Below, piece by piece: positions 61,507 through 64,000 of a stretch of DNA of 64,000 nt. Each line of letters opens with the position of its first letter. Positions within the stretch are counted from its first letter, which is position 1. Location: positions 653,940-717,939 of the forward strand of contig JAMPGA010000001.1 in the NCBI GenBank assembly GCA_023664185.1, read 5' to 3'. Source of the stretch: Muribaculaceae bacterium (lineage in GTDB: Bacteria > Bacteroidota > Bacteroidia > Bacteroidales > Muribaculaceae). A program made the translations under genes and the position numbers. The notes under the pieces are model-generated. The model saw only the letters and a list, made by a program, of their open reading frames with translations. It did no database searches and was not told the origin of the DNA.

Positions 61507-64000
61507 TCATTCATTTGCGTTCAGTTTGCGGCGGCGACGCAGCAATAAAATGATTATCACCACAGCCACAATCACGCCTACGGCCACAATCACACCGCTG
61601 ATGCGGTTTACTACGGAGTCGGTCTTGTTGAGCTCCTCGCGCTTCATCACCATGCCGTCGTCGCCCGACACGGCCTCGGCTCTTACCTGAGCCACCGACT
61701 GATTGTAGGCGACAGCGTTTTCAGGCTTGGCTTTTTCGGAGATGAAATCGCGCAGCTTGGTGTTATCACACACGAAGCCAGAGCATGCTGCTCCATATTC
61801 TTTGACCATCTCGGTGTGGAGGTCGGCCATGGCAGCCACCTGTTCGGGGGTAGCATCCCACATACCCTTGCGCACGGTTTCGAGCATCACAGCGGTCATT
61901 TCCTGGATGGCGGCCGGGTTGACTGATTTGAAGTATTCCTTTACACCGAGATTGTTTTTGTCGGCCACATAGGTGTCGTAGATATCATCCCAAAGCTCAT
62001 CGTCGATAGCCTCGGGCTTCATCACATTCCAGCCGTAGGTGTTGCGAATCACATCGGCCAGTCCTGAAGCATCGCCGGCGCCACCCTTCATTTTTTCTTT
62101 AATATATGTGGGGTTGAGGATGGTGGTGCGACTCTCCACACCAATGGCTTCCTTCACCTCCTGCATGCGAACATTGTTGCGGTTACGGTAGTCGCTGAGA
62201 TAAGCCTCGGGGTCTTTGCCGGTCACATTGCGGACGGCCAGGTTCATACCACCCATGAATTCGTAGACGTGATCCAGGCTCAATGCACCCCAGGTGTTGC
62301 TTTGGCGAGGCTGAACCACCACGTCGGTGCGCGTGAGGGCTGCCTCGAAGGCATGCTCGCGCATCTTCTCCCAATCTTCCTCGCTGCCATATATCGCACC
62401 CATGTTGTTGATATATGTCGAGGCTATCTCACTTTCGTCTTCCCAGCGGTCGCCTGCCTCAACCATCCCCTGGATGCCGCTACCGTAGTTGCCGTTGACG
62501 CCGCCAAACACACGGGCAGTGGAAAGCTCGCGAGCCTCCTTGGGGGTGACACCGTTCTTCACCAGATGGCTTTCGGATTCAACGACGCCTTCGGCCACGT
62601 AGTTGGGATACTCCTTGTCGTCGGCTGCAGCAGCCATCTTTACGGCACGTGAAATAAGGAACAGGCGTGAAGCCGCCAGGTCGCGCAGCTGTCCGGAGGT
62701 CTGCACCACCACATCGATGCGCGGACGTCCCAGCTCGGCCGAGGGAATGAGGCGCAGGTCGGTGACACGGCCGAAGGGATCGCGCACGGGCTCAACACCG
62801 AGCATATAGAGCACCTGGGCTATCGTGGCGCCTTCGGTTTCTATGAACTCGCTGCTCCATAGTGTGTAGCTCACTTTGCGGGGTATGGAGTCGCCGTGGG
62901 CTTTGCGATACATGGCTATGGTATTGTCGGCGAGATTCTTGCCTTTCTCCCAGGCCACCACTGAGGGGGTCTCCTCGGCGTTGACGGCATACATGTTGCG
63001 TCCGGTGGGGAGAATCTCGGGGTTGAGCACAGGGTCGCCACCCGAGGTAGGGGAGATATAGCCTCCGTTCAGGCCGTTGACTATTGATGCGAGTTCGGCC
63101 TGAGGGCTCGAGATGAGAGCCTCGCGGTAGACGCTTATGTTGTTGAGGGCATTCTCTACCTCAGCCACTGCCTGGGCAAAGCTTATTTCTGCAGCAGTGA
63201 GCTCCTTGGAAGAAGAGTGTCCACCCATCATGCCACCATGCTTGCCTGAGGAGGCACCGGGGGTGACATTCTTGTGTTTCATAGCCTCTTCCATCTTCTT
63301 TATGGCTTCCTCAGAGGCACCCATTTTTCGAGCCATTGCAAGAGCCTTTTCGGGAGTCATGCCGGGCATCATCTTGTGGCCTTTACCAGCCGATACAGGA
63401 CGGTCGGAGATTTTTGAAGGTGCTTTCTGGGGTGCAGAGGGCATCATCGAGCCCATTACCATCATGCGTGAGAGCATGTCGTGAGATCCTTCTATAACAT
63501 CGTTGATGCGACGTACACTGTCGAGCTCGGCTTGAGTAATACCGGCAATGCGGCAAATGGTGGCGTCGTCGACAGTAACCCCGGAGGCCACCAGCTGTTT
63601 GGCTTGTGCGCGCAGCGAGCGGATATCGCCTCCACGAAGCTTCTGCAGACTGTAGGCTATAGGGTCGACGGTCATGGCCTCGACGGTAGAGCGGATATGC
63701 TCGGGAGAGTAGGGGACACCCATGATGTAAAGAGCGCCTGTGATTTTCTCGTTGGCGAGCTCCTCGGCAAAGTTCTCAACCCGCAGAATGTCGGCATCGG
63801 TAAACGGCTTGTTGCTGTCGATGCGCAGTTCGCGGTGTATGCCGAGCTCAAGGGTGAATTTCTTCACCAGGCCCGCTGCTCGCAGAGAGTCGGCCGGAGT
63901 TTTGGCTCGGCCATAGTCAACGATAGCGTCAGAAAGATTCTTGTATATCCCCCTTACGTTGCTCTCCATGAAAGGAGGTGTGAGGTAGTTGACGATGCCG
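61507..64000 (-). CDS. hmuS: HmuS-like CobN-family chelatase, 5' end outside window
   Basis: At least 831 residues visible; the frame stays open through the right edge (GIVNYLTPPFMESNVRGIY), so the N-terminal part is missing. CobN/Mg-chelatase H-type sequence is clear: LPTGRNMYAVNAEETPSVVAWEKG, RIDVVVQTSGQLRDLAASRL, ARVFGGVNGNYGSGIQGMVEAG, LSLDHVYEFMGGMNLAVRNVTG. Unlike cobaltochelatase CobN, it ends in a membrane anchor (about 787-810 of the part from Met at 63969) and a basic tail. A Met/His/Lys-rich insert occupies about residues 167-255. In P. gingivalis HmuS belongs to the heme-uptake operon, and relatives are reported to take iron out of heme anaerobically. hmuY/hmuR would lie to the right. 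Confidence 0.85.
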   Translation of the reverse strand, partial: GIVNYLTPPFMESNVRGIYKNLSDAIVDYGRAKTPADSLRAAGLVKKFTLELGIHRELRIDSNKPFTDADILRVENFAEELANEKITGALYIMGVPYSPEHIRSTVEAMTVDPIAYSLQKLRGGDIRSLRAQAKQLVASGVTVDDATICRIAGITQAELDSVRRINDVIEGSHDMLSRMMVMGSMMPSAPQKAPSKISDRPVSAGKGHKMMPGMTPEKALAMARKMGASEEAIKKMEEAMKHKNVTPGASSGKHGGMMGGHSSSKELTAAEISFAQAVAEVENALNNISVYREALISSPQAELASIVNGLNGGYISPTSGGDPVLNPEILPTGRNMYAVNAEETPSVVAWEKGKNLADNTIAMYRKAHGDSIPRKVSYTLWSSEFIETEGATIAQVLYMLGVEPVRDPFGRVTDLRLIPSAELGRPRIDVVVQTSGQLRDLAASRLFLISRAVKMAAAADDKEYPNYVAEGVVESESHLVKNGVTPKEARELSTARVFGGVNGNYGSGIQGMVEAGDRWEDESEIASTYINNMGAIYGSEEDWEKMREHAFEAALTRTDVVVQPRQSNTWGALSLDHVYEFMGGMNLAVRNVTGKDPEAYLSDYRNRNNVRMQEVKEAIGVESRTTILNPTYIKEKMKGGAGDASGLADVIRNTYGWNVMKPEAIDDELWDDIYDTYVADKNNLGVKEYFKSVNPAAIQEMTAVMLETVRKGMWDATPEQVAAMADLHTEMVKEYGAACSGFVCDNTKLRDFISEKAKPENAVAYNQSVAQVRAEAVSGDDGMVMKREELNKTDSVVNRISGVIVAVGVIVAVVIIILLLRRRRKLNANE

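Overview
The window looks like a chromosomal segment of a GC-rich gut Bacteroidales, most likely a Muribaculaceae-type genome (inference). Reasons: promoters of the Bacteroidota form TTTG-N19/20-TAnnTTTG, a BACON-domain lipoprotein, DUF4296 next to lspA, the P. gingivalis-type hmuSTUV genes, PUL-like glycoside hydrolases, an S-type sulfatase with its own anSME maturase, and an APH kinase fused to a RapZ C-terminal domain. GC appears clearly above that of Bacteroides proper (estimated by eye).

Layout. 1-2.5 kb: end of an integrative element (AT-rich hypothetical gene, HTH/zinc protein, tyrosine integrase) lying against the 3' end of dnaK. 2.6-6.7 kb: dnaK, tRNA-Leu(UAG), a roughly 200-nt structured ncRNA (6S-like candidate) directly upstream of that tRNA, and eno. 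6.7-13.6 kb: rmuC, a 55-aa small protein, tRNA-His, a YhcH-family protein and a three-gene efflux operon (OMF, MFP, MFS). 13.6-22.9 kb: a four-gene glycoside hydrolase operon (GH65/95-like, DUF4450, GH106, GH105) suited to rhamnose-containing glycans. 23-28 kb: glgB, an NlpC/P60 lipoprotein-like hydrolase, an EamA transporter, pgeF. 28-36 kb: dnaA, an AI-2E family permease, a MurU-like nucleotidyltransferase with an AmgK-RapZ fusion (peptidoglycan-sugar salvage), a SpoU methyltransferase, radA, an outer-membrane barrel protein. 36-43 kb: sulfatase and anSME on the plus strand; on the minus strand a GH78 rhamnosidase fused to a sialidase-like propeller, at the distal end of the ileS-dksA-lspA-DUF4296 operon.

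48.5-59.8 kb: surface polysaccharide region: BACON lipoprotein, Wza-like exporter, Wzc-like tyrosine kinase with a Tyr/Gly tail, a CapD/FlaA1-type dehydratase, and rmlA-rmlB-rmlD-rmlC for dTDP-L-rhamnose, then a lipoprotein esterase. Between wzc and capD lie two palindromic intergenic repeats and a 301-bp MITE with 34-bp inverted repeats flanked by TTA. 59.9-64 kb: hmuV, hmuU, hmuT and the 3' part of hmuS, an anaerobic heme-utilisation operon running off the right edge.

The cell both makes dTDP-rhamnose and carries several rhamnosidase-type enzymes. Most intergenic space is explained by recognisable promoters, hairpin terminators, two RNA-gene loci and dispersed palindromic repeats. The signals I consider most worth a second look are the ncRNA/tRNA-Leu locus, the AmgK-RapZ fusion with MurU, the membrane-anchored CobN-like HmuS with its Met/His-rich insert, the GH78-sialidase fusion, and the MITE.
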